Part shown: piece after piece, positions 26,839-35,874 of the stretch
Numbering within the stretch: position 1 is the first letter of the stretch
Layout of the letters: each line of letters starts with the position of its first letter
Source: Paenibacillus soyae
GTDB lineage: Bacteria; Bacillota; Bacilli; Paenibacillales; Paenibacillaceae
Assembly: GCF_024623455.1 (NCBI RefSeq)
Contig: NZ_JANIPJ010000020.1
Coordinates: 1-64,000 of the forward strand
Reading direction: 5' to 3'
Length of the DNA stretch: 64,000 nt
The notes under the pieces: generated by a model
What the model saw: only the letters and a program-made list of their open reading frames with translations
What the model was told of the DNA's origin: nothing
Databases searched by the model: none
Program-made: the position numbers and the translations under genes

Positions 26839-27633
26839 CTATCGGACCGGCTCGCCCACACTCCACTCCAGAGCGTCGCCTATCTTCTCGTTCCAGAAAT
26901 CCCAGGTATGGGCTCCTCCCGTCTCCTTGTATGTATGCTCGACTCCTTCATCCATAAGAAAACGATGAAGCCGCGCGTTGACGTCAAGGAGGAAGTCTTC
27001 GGTTCCGCATGCCATATAGATTTCGGGGATGTTCGAGCCGTCCGTCTTCAGCCTGCGGACCAGCTCCTCTGGATCCTTGTCGCTGCCCATGACCTGTTCC
27101 AGATCGCCAAATACGCTCCGGTAATAGCCGTACCCTGCGATGCCGTTATGCTGTCCGGGCTTTATGCCGGCGACATGATAAGAAATAATGGCTGAAGATA
27201 AAGCAATGATCCGCCCGAACGTCTCCGCGTAATACAGCCCGTTCCGAAGGGCGCCGTAGCCGCCCATAGACAAGCCGCCTATATAGGTGTCTTCCCGCTC
27301 ACGCGAAATCGGGAACATTCGCCGGGTGAACTCGACGAGCTCGCGGCCTACGTATTCGCCGACCTTCAGCTCGCTTTCTTCATCGTCCAGATAGAACCGG
27401 TTCTCGCCCGAGGGCATGAATACCGCGATGCGATACCGGTCGGACAGCTCCCGAATACGCGAGAAGCTGATCCAGTCGGTATGGCTGCCGCAATAGCCGT
27501 GCAGGAGATAAAGCGACTTCAACGGCTTGCCGGCTTCGCGCTCCTTCTCCGGCTGATCGAGCGGCAGGAGCGCGCTGAACGTAACCTCTCTCTTCATGCT
27601 TGCGGAAAAAAAGCTGATCTGCATCATTGCCAT
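26839..27633 (-). CDS. CE1-like carbohydrate esterase, alpha/beta hydrolase
   Basis: The 264-residue protein has an alpha/beta-hydrolase fold with YLLHGYCGSHTDW (oxyanion region), the nucleophile elbow GGLSMGGYG (S122), an acidic residue in CGTEDFLLDVN, and the histidine in GGAHTWDFW. This matches the EstA/tributyrin esterase and acetylxylan or feruloyl esterase group (CE1). There is no signal peptide, so it is expected to be cytoplasmic and to remove acyl groups from imported xylo-oligosaccharides. It lies downstream of the GH5 gene and upstream of the orphan binding protein on the same strand. Substrate is not determined. Confidence 0.82.
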   Translation of the reverse strand: MAMMQISFFSASMKREVTFSALLPLDQPEKEREAGKPLKSLYLLHGYCGSHTDWISFSRIRELSDRYRIAVFMPSGENRFYLDDEESELKVGEYVGRELVEFTRRMFPISREREDTYIGGLSMGGYGALRNGLYYAETFGRIIALSSAIISYHVAGIKPGQHNGIAGYGYYRSVFGDLEQVMGSDKDPEELVRRLKTDGSNIPEIYMACGTEDFLLDVNARLHRFLMDEGVEHTYKETGGAHTWDFWNEKIGDALEWSVGEPVR

Positions 27634-27679
27634 TGTACCTTCACTCCATATTCATAATTAGGATAGAAAACCGCAAGGA

Positions 27680-27709
27680 GGAGCTTCCCTCGCTTATGAG
27701 GGAAGCTCC
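27680..27709. terminator. Hairpin downstream of the GH5 gene
   Basis: GGAGCTTCCCTC pairs perfectly with GAGGGAAGCTCC (12 bp) around GCTTAT, 22 bases after the stop of the minus-strand GH5 gene. No clear T tract follows, so it may be a terminator or an mRNA 3'-end stabiliser. Confidence 0.55.
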
Positions 27710-27731
27710 GGTCCATGAAACGGCATCAAGC

Positions 27732-29435
27732 TTAATTGATTTTTACTAATTGCCACTGCTGATTCAAGTCGCCGCGATATTGGTTCTGCTGCAGCTTGGC
27801 GCCGTCGGCGCTTGAAGCTCCCGCGATCTCGACCGCCTTGTTGCTGTTCACGTTCAGAATGCAATAATAGCCGTTGCTCAGCTTGATGATGCGGAAGCGC
27901 TGGGCGGTATTGGAAAAGTCCTGCATGAGCTGGATGGTCTCTCCGTTGTTTTTGGTGCCGTTGCGGACGTCCATGACCTTGCCGTCGCTGGAGCTGACGC
28001 TCTTCACACGGTATTGATTGTTGTAAGTGCCCATATCGTCCACCACCCACTGCTGGGCGGTCGCGTTATTGCTCTGCCATTGCTGCAGCTGGAGATTGTT
28101 CGTATTCTGCCCGCCGGGAACGTCGATCGCCTTGCCCGAAGCTCGGTTGATGAATGTGTACGTCGCTCCGTTCGTAAGTCCGTTCCAGATACCGTTCCAA
28201 GGCAGCATCTGAGCCCGCTCGTAATACCATTCGAAGATGAACCGGGCCATGCCGTCGCGCGTCGAATCGCCGTCGAAGAGCAAGCCCGCCGTCGGATCGG
28301 CGAAGGAGCTTCTGGTCCCCGGCTGCAGCAGGAAGCCGTTCATATGCACGGCGATGCTGACGTTACCGGCCGCGGTGAAGATCGCTTTCGTATTTTTGCC
28401 GAAGCCCTCATTCGTTCCGTCGAACAGCGTCCAATAGGACGAGTCTCCGGTCTTCCACTTGAACCAAGTCGTCTCCGTAATGTTGATCGGATAAGCGTCC
28501 GCGCATGGCTTAATGTTCGTATCCCATTGCTGCTGCAGCGTCGCGTAATTATCGTTGGCGCCGTAGCCCGGATACCAGTGCACGGAATAACCGACATTGT
28601 TCAGCGGATCGGACAGCGGATGCGTCGCGCAAAGCTGGTAATATTGATCCCAGCCAAGACCTGCCGCCCAGATCACATTATCCGCGCCTTGGCCCCGAAT
28701 CGTCGTAATCATGGAGTTCTGGAAGCTGCGGAGCGCGTTCCAGTGGGCGACGAAAATGGAATTGCCCGGGTGGCCTCCCCAGGTTCCGTTCGCGTAAGCG
28801 AGCACCGGCTCGTTCACAAGCTCGAACATGACGTTGTCCGCGCTTTTGATCCCGGGCTGCGAAGCAAGATAGCCCCAAATCTGATTGAATTTGTCCAGGT
28901 TCGCTTGCGTCGTTGCTTGGTTATTCTGCAGCGTGAAGTCAAGCCCGAGCGTAACGTACAAGCCTTTAGTCTTGGCGTAGTTAATATACGGGATAATGAC
29001 ATTTTGCGTAACCGCCTGCAATCCTGCGAAATTGTAGGTGCCAGCCGCTACGTCACCCATATCCTCCCGGTCGATGAAGAGGCGAACTTGGTTCATGTAC
29101 CAGCCATGATCGTTACCGTATTTGGGAGAAGTGCTGGTGAACGTATCGGTAATGTCCTTCAAATAAGCGAGTCTTGCGGCGTAGTTGTTCCCTCCGTGCT
29201 GATTCAAATAATAGTTGCTGCTCTGATACGTCCAGTAGGAGCCTGTCGGCTGATGCCAACCACTGAGAAGCACCGGCTGTCCGCTGGCGTTCACCAGCTG
29301 ATTGCCGCTCACGTGGAGCTTGGTTGGGGATATGCCCGACCAAGCGATTGCCGTATGGCCGTCCGCCATGAACGGCGGCAGCAGAAGCGCCAATAAGAGG
29401 AGCAGCTTCACGACCCAGCCCATTCTTTTCATCAC
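27732..29435 (-). CDS. Secreted GH5 glycoside hydrolase with CBM13 (ricin-type) domain
   Basis: The 567-residue protein has a signal peptide (VVKLLLLLALLLPPFMADGHTA) and a GH5 barrel with FELVNEPV (acid/base E209) and INITETTWFKW (nucleophile E321). A C-terminal beta-trefoil (about 425-567) follows, with repeated QxW-type units as in ricin B/CBM13, which binds xylan or galactose-type sugars. The GH5 subfamily was not determined; in this neighbourhood an endoxylanase or arabinoxylanase is likely, but mannanase or glucanase activity cannot be excluded. GTG at 29435 and ATG at 29432 both fit the AAAGGAG site upstream. Confidence 0.83.
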   Translation of the reverse strand: MMKRMGWVVKLLLLLALLLPPFMADGHTAIAWSGISPTKLHVSGNQLVNASGQPVLLSGWHQPTGSYWTYQSSNYYLNQHGGNNYAARLAYLKDITDTFTSTSPKYGNDHGWYMNQVRLFIDREDMGDVAAGTYNFAGLQAVTQNVIIPYINYAKTKGLYVTLGLDFTLQNNQATTQANLDKFNQIWGYLASQPGIKSADNVMFELVNEPVLAYANGTWGGHPGNSIFVAHWNALRSFQNSMITTIRGQGADNVIWAAGLGWDQYYQLCATHPLSDPLNNVGYSVHWYPGYGANDNYATLQQQWDTNIKPCADAYPINITETTWFKWKTGDSSYWTLFDGTNEGFGKNTKAIFTAAGNVSIAVHMNGFLLQPGTRSSFADPTAGLLFDGDSTRDGMARFIFEWYYERAQMLPWNGIWNGLTNGATYTFINRASGKAIDVPGGQNTNNLQLQQWQSNNATAQQWVVDDMGTYNNQYRVKSVSSSDGKVMDVRNGTKNNGETIQLMQDFSNTAQRFRIIKLSNGYYCILNVNSNKAVEIAGASSADGAKLQQNQYRGDLNQQWQLVKIN

Positions 29436-29494
29436 TTACCATCTCCTTTGATTGGTTTTGTGTATGTGACTTCATGGTCGTAAGGGAAGAAGAG

Positions 29495-29535
29495 GCGCCC
29501 TATCCACGGTTCGCTTCATGAAAGGGATAGGGCGC
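29495..29535. terminator. Hairpin downstream of the large GH43 gene
   Basis: GCGCCCTATCC pairs exactly with GGATAGGGCGC (11 bp) around a 19-base loop, starting 12 bases after the stop of the minus-strand 1985-codon gene. A pyrimidine-rich CTCTTCTTCCC follows instead of a T run, so termination strength is uncertain. Confidence 0.55.
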
Positions 29536-29546
29536 TTTGCGCTGCT

Positions 29547-32500
29547 TTAGGAAATCAAACCCGATTGCTGAAGCAGCCGATACATGATCTTCGCCGCTTC
29601 GGCTCTCGTAATGTCCGCTTTCGGAGCGAGCGTATCCGCGCCGCGACCGGCAACGATGTCAGCCGCAATACCAGCGGCGGCGGCTTCCTTCGCCCAGGCC
29701 GACACGTCCTCCTGATCCGAGAACGACTGCAGGGCAGAATCGAGAGCGGCGGCGTCTATTGTTTCGTTTAAACCTGTAAGCTTCATCGCGTTCGCTAGAA
29801 TGACCATGGCCTGCTCTCTCGTAATGGAGTCTGCGGGACGGAAGCTTCCGTCTTCGAAGCCGCTTATTAATCCGTATCCATGTGCCGTTGCCACCGCGCT
29901 GGCGAACCAGTCGCCTTCTTGCACATCGGTGAACGGTGATTCACCTTCTGCGTGCTTGAGACCAAGCGCTCTTACCGCAATAGCGGCAAATTCGGCGCGC
30001 GAGATGGACCGCTCCGGATCGAACATTCCTTCGCCCGAACCCTTGATGACCAGTCGAGCACCAAGCTCGTTGACATACGTCTTCGACCAATGGCTCTCGA
30101 CATCGGCGAATGCCGCTGCATGCTTCACGACGGCATATACGCTGTTCGTCAGACTGCTTGCCTTGGCATAGTAGACGCCATCGACTTGGACAACATCGGT
30201 CGGAATGTGGCGGACGCTGCCGTCCGGTTCAACCACTACAACCGTCGTAACCTCGCCTGGCTCCACGCCATCCGGGATGGCGATCAGCCTCTCCACATAG
30301 CGTTCAAAACTCTCAACCTCCAGGCTGTTGTTGCCGGCGTACGCCTTGACCGTAAAGCGGACTGCTGGCGCTATGACCTCGAACCCTTCTTGTTCGGCAG
30401 CGTTATCCACGGCTCTCAGCTGCTCCGGCGATGGCGCGGCGATCTCCACTTCGATGGTCAGGCTTGCCAAGTCGGCGGATGTACCGAGCTGCTCCGCCAT
30501 ATCCTGAAGGCCCAGTTCCTTAGCCGGCAGCCTATACATGCCCCGTTCGGTTCGAAGCTCTACGACTGCCTCGGACGTAATCATCGCTTGCAGCAGCTCC
30601 CCATCCCACTCAGCGATGACGCTGTCGCTTCCGTCCCGTACCGGGATCGTGATAACCCCGCCGCTCCCCGCATCGGCAAGCCATGACTTCAGCTTCGCGC
30701 CGTCTAATCGGGCGGTCGTCGTTGTCCGACCGTCCTTCTCGGATGTCGAGACTGTTCCTCCAAGCCCGCTGCTGCCGTTCAACTCGATCTCGATTCCGGC
30801 ATGGCCGCCTGTCGCAGGCGGGGCCGTTGTTGGCTGCGTCGTTGCCGGCGGCGATGTCGGCGTCGGCGTTGGAGTCGGGGTTGGAGTTGGAGTCGGGGTT
30901 GGAGTCGGCTCCGTTCCCGGATCCGCTTCCGTGAAGCTCCAGAAGTCGATATCCATCAGCGCCTCTTCTTCCGAACCTTGGAAGGTAAAGAAGACGGGAT
31001 GGACGCCGCTTACATCGTCCAGCTCCGTGGTCAGGAGCTCCCATTCCGAGCCGCCCTCGGATGGAGCGACCTCGATCTCGCCGACGATCCGGCCGTTCGG
31101 GCTGTCCAGACGGATCTCCAGCACGCCGCCAGCATCGGCGGAGACGCTTGCCTTGAACGAGCTTGCTCCCGAAATGCCGAAATCGACGTTAGCTGCCGCG
31201 AACCAATCGCCGTTATGAATGTCCGTTACAAAGAGATTAACTGGCCGGGCCGAATTCGCCGGAGCGTTCGCGGCCGATGTCCGGATGCCCGCATTCCATG
31301 CGATCGTCTCCGCTTCGACCCGTTGGTAAGGATTCAGCGCGGCGATAGCAGGCACGCCTTGCATGTCGGCCTTAATGGATTGAATGTGGCCGCTCTCGTA
31401 AATATTGACCTTGTTAATGTGCGTAGAACGATACCCTTTGCCGTCGCCAAGCGCGGCTCTGCTGACGGTCTGCGCATGATAGACGATGTACCATTCGCCA
31501 TTGAATTCGAATATGGCATGATGGTTGTTCCCGCCCACGCCGAAGAATGTGCTTGGGTTTTTCAGAATCGGAGCCACGTACGTGAATGGACCCATCGGGC
31601 TGTCGCTCACCATATAAGCGATTTCGCCGGGCGGCGGCGTGCCTTCCGGATGCACTCCCGCGAAGTTCGAGCAATACGAGTAATAGTATTTGCCGTTAAA
31701 TTTGTGAATGCCGGCGTCCTCGAACATGTACGGCGCGTCGATTACGACTGCCGATCCTACCGTCTCGATCATATTGTCGGCGAGCTGAATGACACGGCTC
31801 GTCTTCGGATTCGAAATTTGCGATGCCGACGGACTTGCTCCTCCCGGCAGGCCGCCGCCGAAGTACAGATACCCTGTGCCATCGTCATCCACAAGCACTG
31901 CAGGATCGAAGAGCCACACGACGCCGCTGACGCCAGGCGTCGACCAGGAAATAAGCGGCTTGCCGATCGGATCGGTCCATGGACCGACAGGACTGTCGGC
32001 GGTCAACACGCCGATGCCGCTGGCGTTGTTGGCGAAGTAGAGGAAAAACTTGTCCTCGCCGTCAATCACTTTATGAGCTGCGGCTGGCGCCCAGGAATTG
32101 TTCGCCCATTTGGCCGCGCCGTTCGGTCCCGCCACCGGGATCGCTCCATGATCCGTCCAGTTCACCATATCCTCGGAGGATATGACGTTGATGGTATTGA
32201 TTTTGCCGTACGTATTGTTCACGATATTGCCGTTCGCGTCGTACTCGTATTCATCATTGGTCATATACACGTATACTCTGCCGTCATGCACCATCGCGAA
32301 CGGATCGGCTCCGAACTTATGACTGACCAGCGGGTTATGGTAGCCCGGCACCTTCGCGAGCGCTTCCGTGTTCAATGCTTTGAGGCCGATGCTGGCCGTA
32401 GCCTGATGAACGTTGTAATCGATGCTGCCGCCTTCCGCCCGGATGTAGTCGGTTCGGATGACGACCGTACGGTCGGTCGGCGCGAAGTCCGCTACCTTCA

Positions 32501-35500
32501 GATGGATCGTCGCGAACAGATCGGACTCGTTATGGACGAAATTCACCTGTTCGCCGCTTACTTCGAGCTCCAGCTTGTTTCCTTGGGAGCTGAATTGTGC
32601 CGCCCCTTCGATATTCGCTCCGTTGAACGTAACGCCGGTGACCGCAAGAGCATCCGGAATGTTGAACGAAGCGTTGATCGACGTATAATCGCCTTCCGGC
32701 AGCTCATCCATGCGAACGGGAACCTCCAGCTCGATGTTCGGTACGCCTGTTACATCGGACACGTGGCCTAGCTCGGCATGCAGCGCCTCTGCCGGTGCAC
32801 CCTCTCCCGTCAGCTCGTCTCCGATCCGATAATAATCGAAATCGACATAACCGCCTGTCGCTGCCGTTGCGAAGTTAAACAGCGCGAATCGATAGCCCAT
32901 GAAGTGAGGCAGCGTATAGCGCATTTGCAGCGTATGGCCGATTTGCGTCCAGCTCGCGCCGTCCAGACTGTAATAGAAATTCGCCTTGTCGGTCTGATTC
33001 CGGAAATCCGCCTCCGCTTTGAAGTAAACCCGGTCTTGAGCGAGCGGAATCGATGCCGCCTCGACGGCCGTGTCCGAACTGCCGTCCACCATGACGATGG
33101 ATTTGGCGTTGCCGGACATCTTGACGCCGACATAGCCGTATTCCTTCTGCAGTAGGGCGAGACCCGCATGATCTCCGTTTTTCATTTGGCCGACTTCGAT
33201 CGCGACGCTTCCCGAGCTTACCGGCCCGAACGTTCGTTGCGTCAGCGTATTCCTCGCGTCCAGCAGACTCTTGCTCTTCTTCCCCGTCGTCAGGCGCAGG
33301 AAGCCCGGTCTTTCCGTCAGCGACCAGTTCCGGTTGTCCGGGTTATGATTCCACTGCCAGGCCAGCGCCAAATTGGAGCCATTATGATCGTATTCGCCCG
33401 GCTGCGGCTTATCGAGGCCTCCCGGAGGCGTCACATCGACGAAGGAAACATCGTCCACGTAGAAGTTCATCCTGTCCTTAACCGGATCCTGAGCCGATGT
33501 CCAGGACGTCTCGATGAAGATAAGGGGATTATTAAGCGCCGCATCCGCTGGGATCGTGTATTTCCCTTGAATCGTCGCCCATTGTCCCTTGGTTGCCGTC
33601 GTCGACCCCATGACTTTAATGGTCTGCCAATCGCCGTCTTGATAGGCAATATTGAATACCCTTGTTGCAGGCAAAGACTCGTCTCCGTCGTACATTACCT
33701 TCGCGGAGAATTCATAGACGCCGCCGGCCTTCGCCTTGCCGGTAATGAACTGCTGCGGGCCGGCGCCTGTGGCGGGGCGGTTACTGATGAACAGGCTGCT
33801 TGTTCCGCTGAATGCCTGCTCCGTCGTGACCTCCACCGTTGCGCTCTCGTGACCGGACCAAGGCTCGATGCCTTCTTCAAAGCCGCCGTTCACCAGCAGG
33901 TTGGCATCCGGCGTCATGTCGAGAATGGAGATGTCGTCGACGTAGAAGTCCATCCGATCCTTCACCGGATCCTGCGCCGAAGTCCATGACGTCTCCAGGA
34001 AGATGAGCGGATTATTCAGCGCCGCATCGCTAGGGATGGTATACGACCCTTGAATCGTTCCCCATTCGCCCTTCGTGATCGTTGCCGATCCCATCACCTT
34101 GATCGTCTGCCAATCGCCGTCCTGATAAGCGATATTGAATACCCTTGTCGCAGGCAGCGCATCGTCTCCGTCGTACATCACCTTCGCGGAGAACCGATAC
34201 GTGACGCCCGCCTTCACCTTGCCGGCCAGCAGCTGCTGCGGACCGGAGCCCGTTCCCTCGCGGGTGCTTATGAACAGGCTGCTTTCCCCGCTGAATTTCT
34301 GGTCCGTCGTGACGGCGACCGTCGCGTTCTGATGGCCCGACCACGGCTCGATACCGCTTTCAAAGCCGCCGTTTTGAATGATTTCTTTGCCCGGCCCCTC
34401 GGCAAGCGGTTGGATGACCGATGCCTCGGTTGCCGCCGCAGCCGAGACCGTCGCCGCATAGTCGATATCCGTCTTGGACGAACCGACGCCGACGGCCGAG
34501 TTGTAAAACTCATCGGATGCCACCCAATTGCTTTCCGCCGCGGCCCCTTCGACCGGGATGGCCATCGATTGCGGCACCTTCCCGTCCACGCCGAAGACCG
34601 GCCAGTCATCCTTCCAAGCAACAGGTACCAAATACGGAATGCGGCCTACGGAGCCCCGGTCTCCGAACAGCATCGCATACCACTTGCCGTCCTGCGTATC
34701 CACCAGCCCGCCCTGAGCGATGCCGGCATCCCTGAGCGCCACTCTGCCGGTATACGTTCCGTCGATCGTATCGGACCGGTGCACGATCTGCGTCCTCATG
34801 CCACCAGTCGGCCAAGTGATGTTGAACACGTAATAATAACCGTTAATTTTCTGAATATGCGTGCCTTCCGCCTTGAGTCCGACATTCTCCCCCGCAACAA
34901 GGCTCGCGTTCGGAATAATCACTTTGTCCATTCCGCCCGGCTTGATCGCGGTTGCATCGGCGGTCAGCTCGATAATCCGGATGTCGCCTCCGCCGTACAC
35001 CATAAAGACGCTGCCATCATCGTCGAATAGGAGCGACATGTCATGGTAGACGCCGGAGAGCTCGGAGCGCGTCCATGGCCCCTTTTCGATGTCTGTCGTC
35101 TGGTAAATATAGGTTTTGCCCGTGTCGTAGGAAGCAAAAGCGAGATAGAACTTGCCGTTATGATGCCTGAGGCTGCTTGCCCAAGATCCTTGGCTGTAGT
35201 TGTCCTTCCCGTTCCTCAGCGCTTGCTCGTCGTTATCCGCCAAAATATCGTAAGCATAGTTGACGATATCCCAGTGTACGAGGTCGTACGATTTCATGAT
35301 CGGGACGCCCGGGTTCATGTGCATCGTCGTGCTGGACATATAGTACGCATCGCCGACGCGGATGACGTCGGGATCCGGCACGTCCGCCCAGATGAACGGA
35401 TTCTCGAATGTGCCCGTGGCTTGCTCGGCTTGAATCGGAGCTGTGTGTGTTAGCGACAGCAGCAATGAAAACGCTAACAAAATTGCGGATACTTTCTTTA

Positions 35501-35504
35501 GCAT
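29547..35504 (-). CDS. SLH-anchored bimodular GH43 arabinoxylan hydrolase
   Basis: The 1985-residue secreted protein has a signal peptide (1-28) and a GH43_12-like propeller (about 29-320: NPFIWADVPDPDVIRV, LKAEGTHI). The start of a GH43 C2 sandwich (about 330) is interrupted by two tandem CBM4_9-like modules (about 370-690), and the sandwich resumes at about 700-895. A cohesin-like domain (about 905-1045) and a second GH43 resembling Bacillus XynD (about 1053-1390: NPLVSHKFGADPFAMVHDGRVYVYMTND) follow. CBM6 (about 1393-1525), a Pro-Thr linker, an unassigned region (about 1570-1780) and three SLH domains complete it. It probably trims arabinose and xylose from arabinoxylan at the cell surface. 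AAAGGAGG precedes the ATG, and a perfect cre lies inside the signal-peptide codons. Confidence 0.88.
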   Translation of the reverse strand: MLKKVSAILLAFSLLLSLTHTAPIQAEQATGTFENPFIWADVPDPDVIRVGDAYYMSSTTMHMNPGVPIMKSYDLVHWDIVNYAYDILADNDEQALRNGKDNYSQGSWASSLRHHNGKFYLAFASYDTGKTYIYQTTDIEKGPWTRSELSGVYHDMSLLFDDDGSVFMVYGGGDIRIIELTADATAIKPGGMDKVIIPNASLVAGENVGLKAEGTHIQKINGYYYVFNITWPTGGMRTQIVHRSDTIDGTYTGRVALRDAGIAQGGLVDTQDGKWYAMLFGDRGSVGRIPYLVPVAWKDDWPVFGVDGKVPQSMAIPVEGAAAESNWVASDEFYNSAVGVGSSKTDIDYAATVSAAAATEASVIQPLAEGPGKEIIQNGGFESGIEPWSGHQNATVAVTTDQKFSGESSLFISTREGTGSGPQQLLAGKVKAGVTYRFSAKVMYDGDDALPATRVFNIAYQDGDWQTIKVMGSATITKGEWGTIQGSYTIPSDAALNNPLIFLETSWTSAQDPVKDRMDFYVDDISILDMTPDANLLVNGGFEEGIEPWSGHESATVEVTTEQAFSGTSSLFISNRPATGAGPQQFITGKAKAGGVYEFSAKVMYDGDESLPATRVFNIAYQDGDWQTIKVMGSTTATKGQWATIQGKYTIPADAALNNPLIFIETSWTSAQDPVKDRMNFYVDDVSFVDVTPPGGLDKPQPGEYDHNGSNLALAWQWNHNPDNRNWSLTERPGFLRLTTGKKSKSLLDARNTLTQRTFGPVSSGSVAIEVGQMKNGDHAGLALLQKEYGYVGVKMSGNAKSIVMVDGSSDTAVEAASIPLAQDRVYFKAEADFRNQTDKANFYYSLDGASWTQIGHTLQMRYTLPHFMGYRFALFNFATAATGGYVDFDYYRIGDELTGEGAPAEALHAELGHVSDVTGVPNIELEVPVRMDELPEGDYTSINASFNIPDALAVTGVTFNGANIEGAAQFSSQGNKLELEVSGEQVNFVHNESDLFATIHLKVADFAPTDRTVVIRTDYIRAEGGSIDYNVHQATASIGLKALNTEALAKVPGYHNPLVSHKFGADPFAMVHDGRVYVYMTNDEYEYDANGNIVNNTYGKINTINVISSEDMVNWTDHGAIPVAGPNGAAKWANNSWAPAAAHKVIDGEDKFFLYFANNASGIGVLTADSPVGPWTDPIGKPLISWSTPGVSGVVWLFDPAVLVDDDGTGYLYFGGGLPGGASPSASQISNPKTSRVIQLADNMIETVGSAVVIDAPYMFEDAGIHKFNGKYYYSYCSNFAGVHPEGTPPPGEIAYMVSDSPMGPFTYVAPILKNPSTFFGVGGNNHHAIFEFNGEWYIVYHAQTVSRAALGDGKGYRSTHINKVNIYESGHIQSIKADMQGVPAIAALNPYQRVEAETIAWNAGIRTSAANAPANSARPVNLFVTDIHNGDWFAAANVDFGISGASSFKASVSADAGGVLEIRLDSPNGRIVGEIEVAPSEGGSEWELLTTELDDVSGVHPVFFTFQGSEEEALMDIDFWSFTEADPGTEPTPTPTPTPTPTPTPTPTSPPATTQPTTAPPATGGHAGIEIELNGSSGLGGTVSTSEKDGRTTTTARLDGAKLKSWLADAGSGGVITIPVRDGSDSVIAEWDGELLQAMITSEAVVELRTERGMYRLPAKELGLQDMAEQLGTSADLASLTIEVEIAAPSPEQLRAVDNAAEQEGFEVIAPAVRFTVKAYAGNNSLEVESFERYVERLIAIPDGVEPGEVTTVVVVEPDGSVRHIPTDVVQVDGVYYAKASSLTNSVYAVVKHAAAFADVESHWSKTYVNELGARLVIKGSGEGMFDPERSISRAEFAAIAVRALGLKHAEGESPFTDVQEGDWFASAVATAHGYGLISGFEDGSFRPADSITREQAMVILANAMKLTGLNETIDAAALDSALQSFSDQEDVSAWAKEAAAAGIAADIVAGRGADTLAPKADITRAEAAKIMYRLLQQSGLIS
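30855..30909. repeat. Pro-Thr codon repeat (linker)
   Basis: A run of six-base units (GGAGTC/GGGGTT on the + strand) encodes a (Pro-Thr)n linker of about nine units between the CBM6 and the C-terminal part of the SLH enzyme. Such low-complexity DNA can change length by slippage. Confidence 0.7.
33425..34390. repeat. Tandem duplication encoding two CBM4_9-like modules
   Basis: Two copies with a 483-base period (161 codons) encode near-identical modules. Both begin NGGFE.GIEPWSGH, share ATRVFNIAYQDGDWQTIKVMGS and end TSWTSAQDPVKDRM.FYVDD. DNA similarity is high across the unit, which points to recent duplication or ongoing gene conversion. Confidence 0.85.
35466..35479. promoter_or_regulatory. 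Perfect cre site within the GH43-SLH coding start
   Basis: The + strand reads TGAAAACGCTAACA, matching all 14 positions of the cre consensus TGWAANCGNTNWCA; the minus strand matches 13. It lies 25-38 bases inside the coding region of the large GH43 gene, where CcpA could block transcription. Confidence 0.75.
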
Positions 35505-35874
35505 TATTACATTTCCTCCTTTTTATATTTATGTAATACAATTCAATTTTATATAGATGATAAGTAATAATCGATGTGATTTTTTATTCGAAAAGTGAGT
35601 ATTTTTGTGGGATTTCGAGGATTATACGCGGATAATTGCTCACGAAAAAGTGTACACCTTATAAGCAAATCAAACAACCTGTTAAACTATTCCTTTTTAA
35701 CCCGTCAAATAATAGAAGTTTGCGACTCGACCCGCCCGTCGCTTAGCTGCGGTGCAGACGGGAATTTGGAGTCATTAGGGGAATGGACCGGCCTGTGCTA
35801 TTCGGGCACTGGAGCACCGCAACAATAGAGGACCAGCCGAGCGGCTGGTCCTTCTCCTTCGCAGGCAGATTCTA
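35505..35874. other. AT-rich upstream region of the GH43-SLH gene
   Basis: This 370-bp gap separates two minus-strand GH43 genes. The part next to 35504 is strongly AT-rich, with TATAAA-like strings at about 35550-35560 suited to a promoter of the large gene, and AAAAGGAGG just before its ATG. The part next to 35875 carries a terminator hairpin. The only sizeable + strand frame (35595-35828) lacks a ribosome binding site and any recognisable feature, so I do not call a gene. Confidence 0.5.
35830..35851 (-). terminator. Hairpin downstream of cytosolic GH43 gene
   Basis: GGACCAGCC pairs exactly with GGCTGGTCC around GAGC, 23 bases after the stop of the minus-strand GH43 gene, followed by TCTATTGTTG. 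It probably ends the GH10-GH43 transcript before the large SLH gene. Confidence 0.6.

Noticed and set aside
28014-29396. 460-codon + strand frame opposite the GH5 gene
   Set aside because: Its composition (Val, Arg, His) is that of an antisense shadow; GH5 catalytic motifs and the CBM13 repeats on the minus strand account for the DNA.
30855-30909. Short regular repeats considered as a CRISPR or regulatory array
   Set aside because: The six-base units encode a Pro-Thr linker in frame; there are no spacers.
30801-32771. 656-codon open frame on the + strand opposite the giant GH43 gene
   Set aside because: It is a GC-driven shadow of the real minus-strand gene. It is rich in Arg and His with no domain, signal or ribosome binding site, and the opposite frame has clear GH43 and CBM motifs.
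35595-35828. 77-codon + strand frame in the AT-rich gap
   Set aside because: No ribosome binding site, no recognisable feature, and it overlaps the likely promoter and a terminator hairpin.
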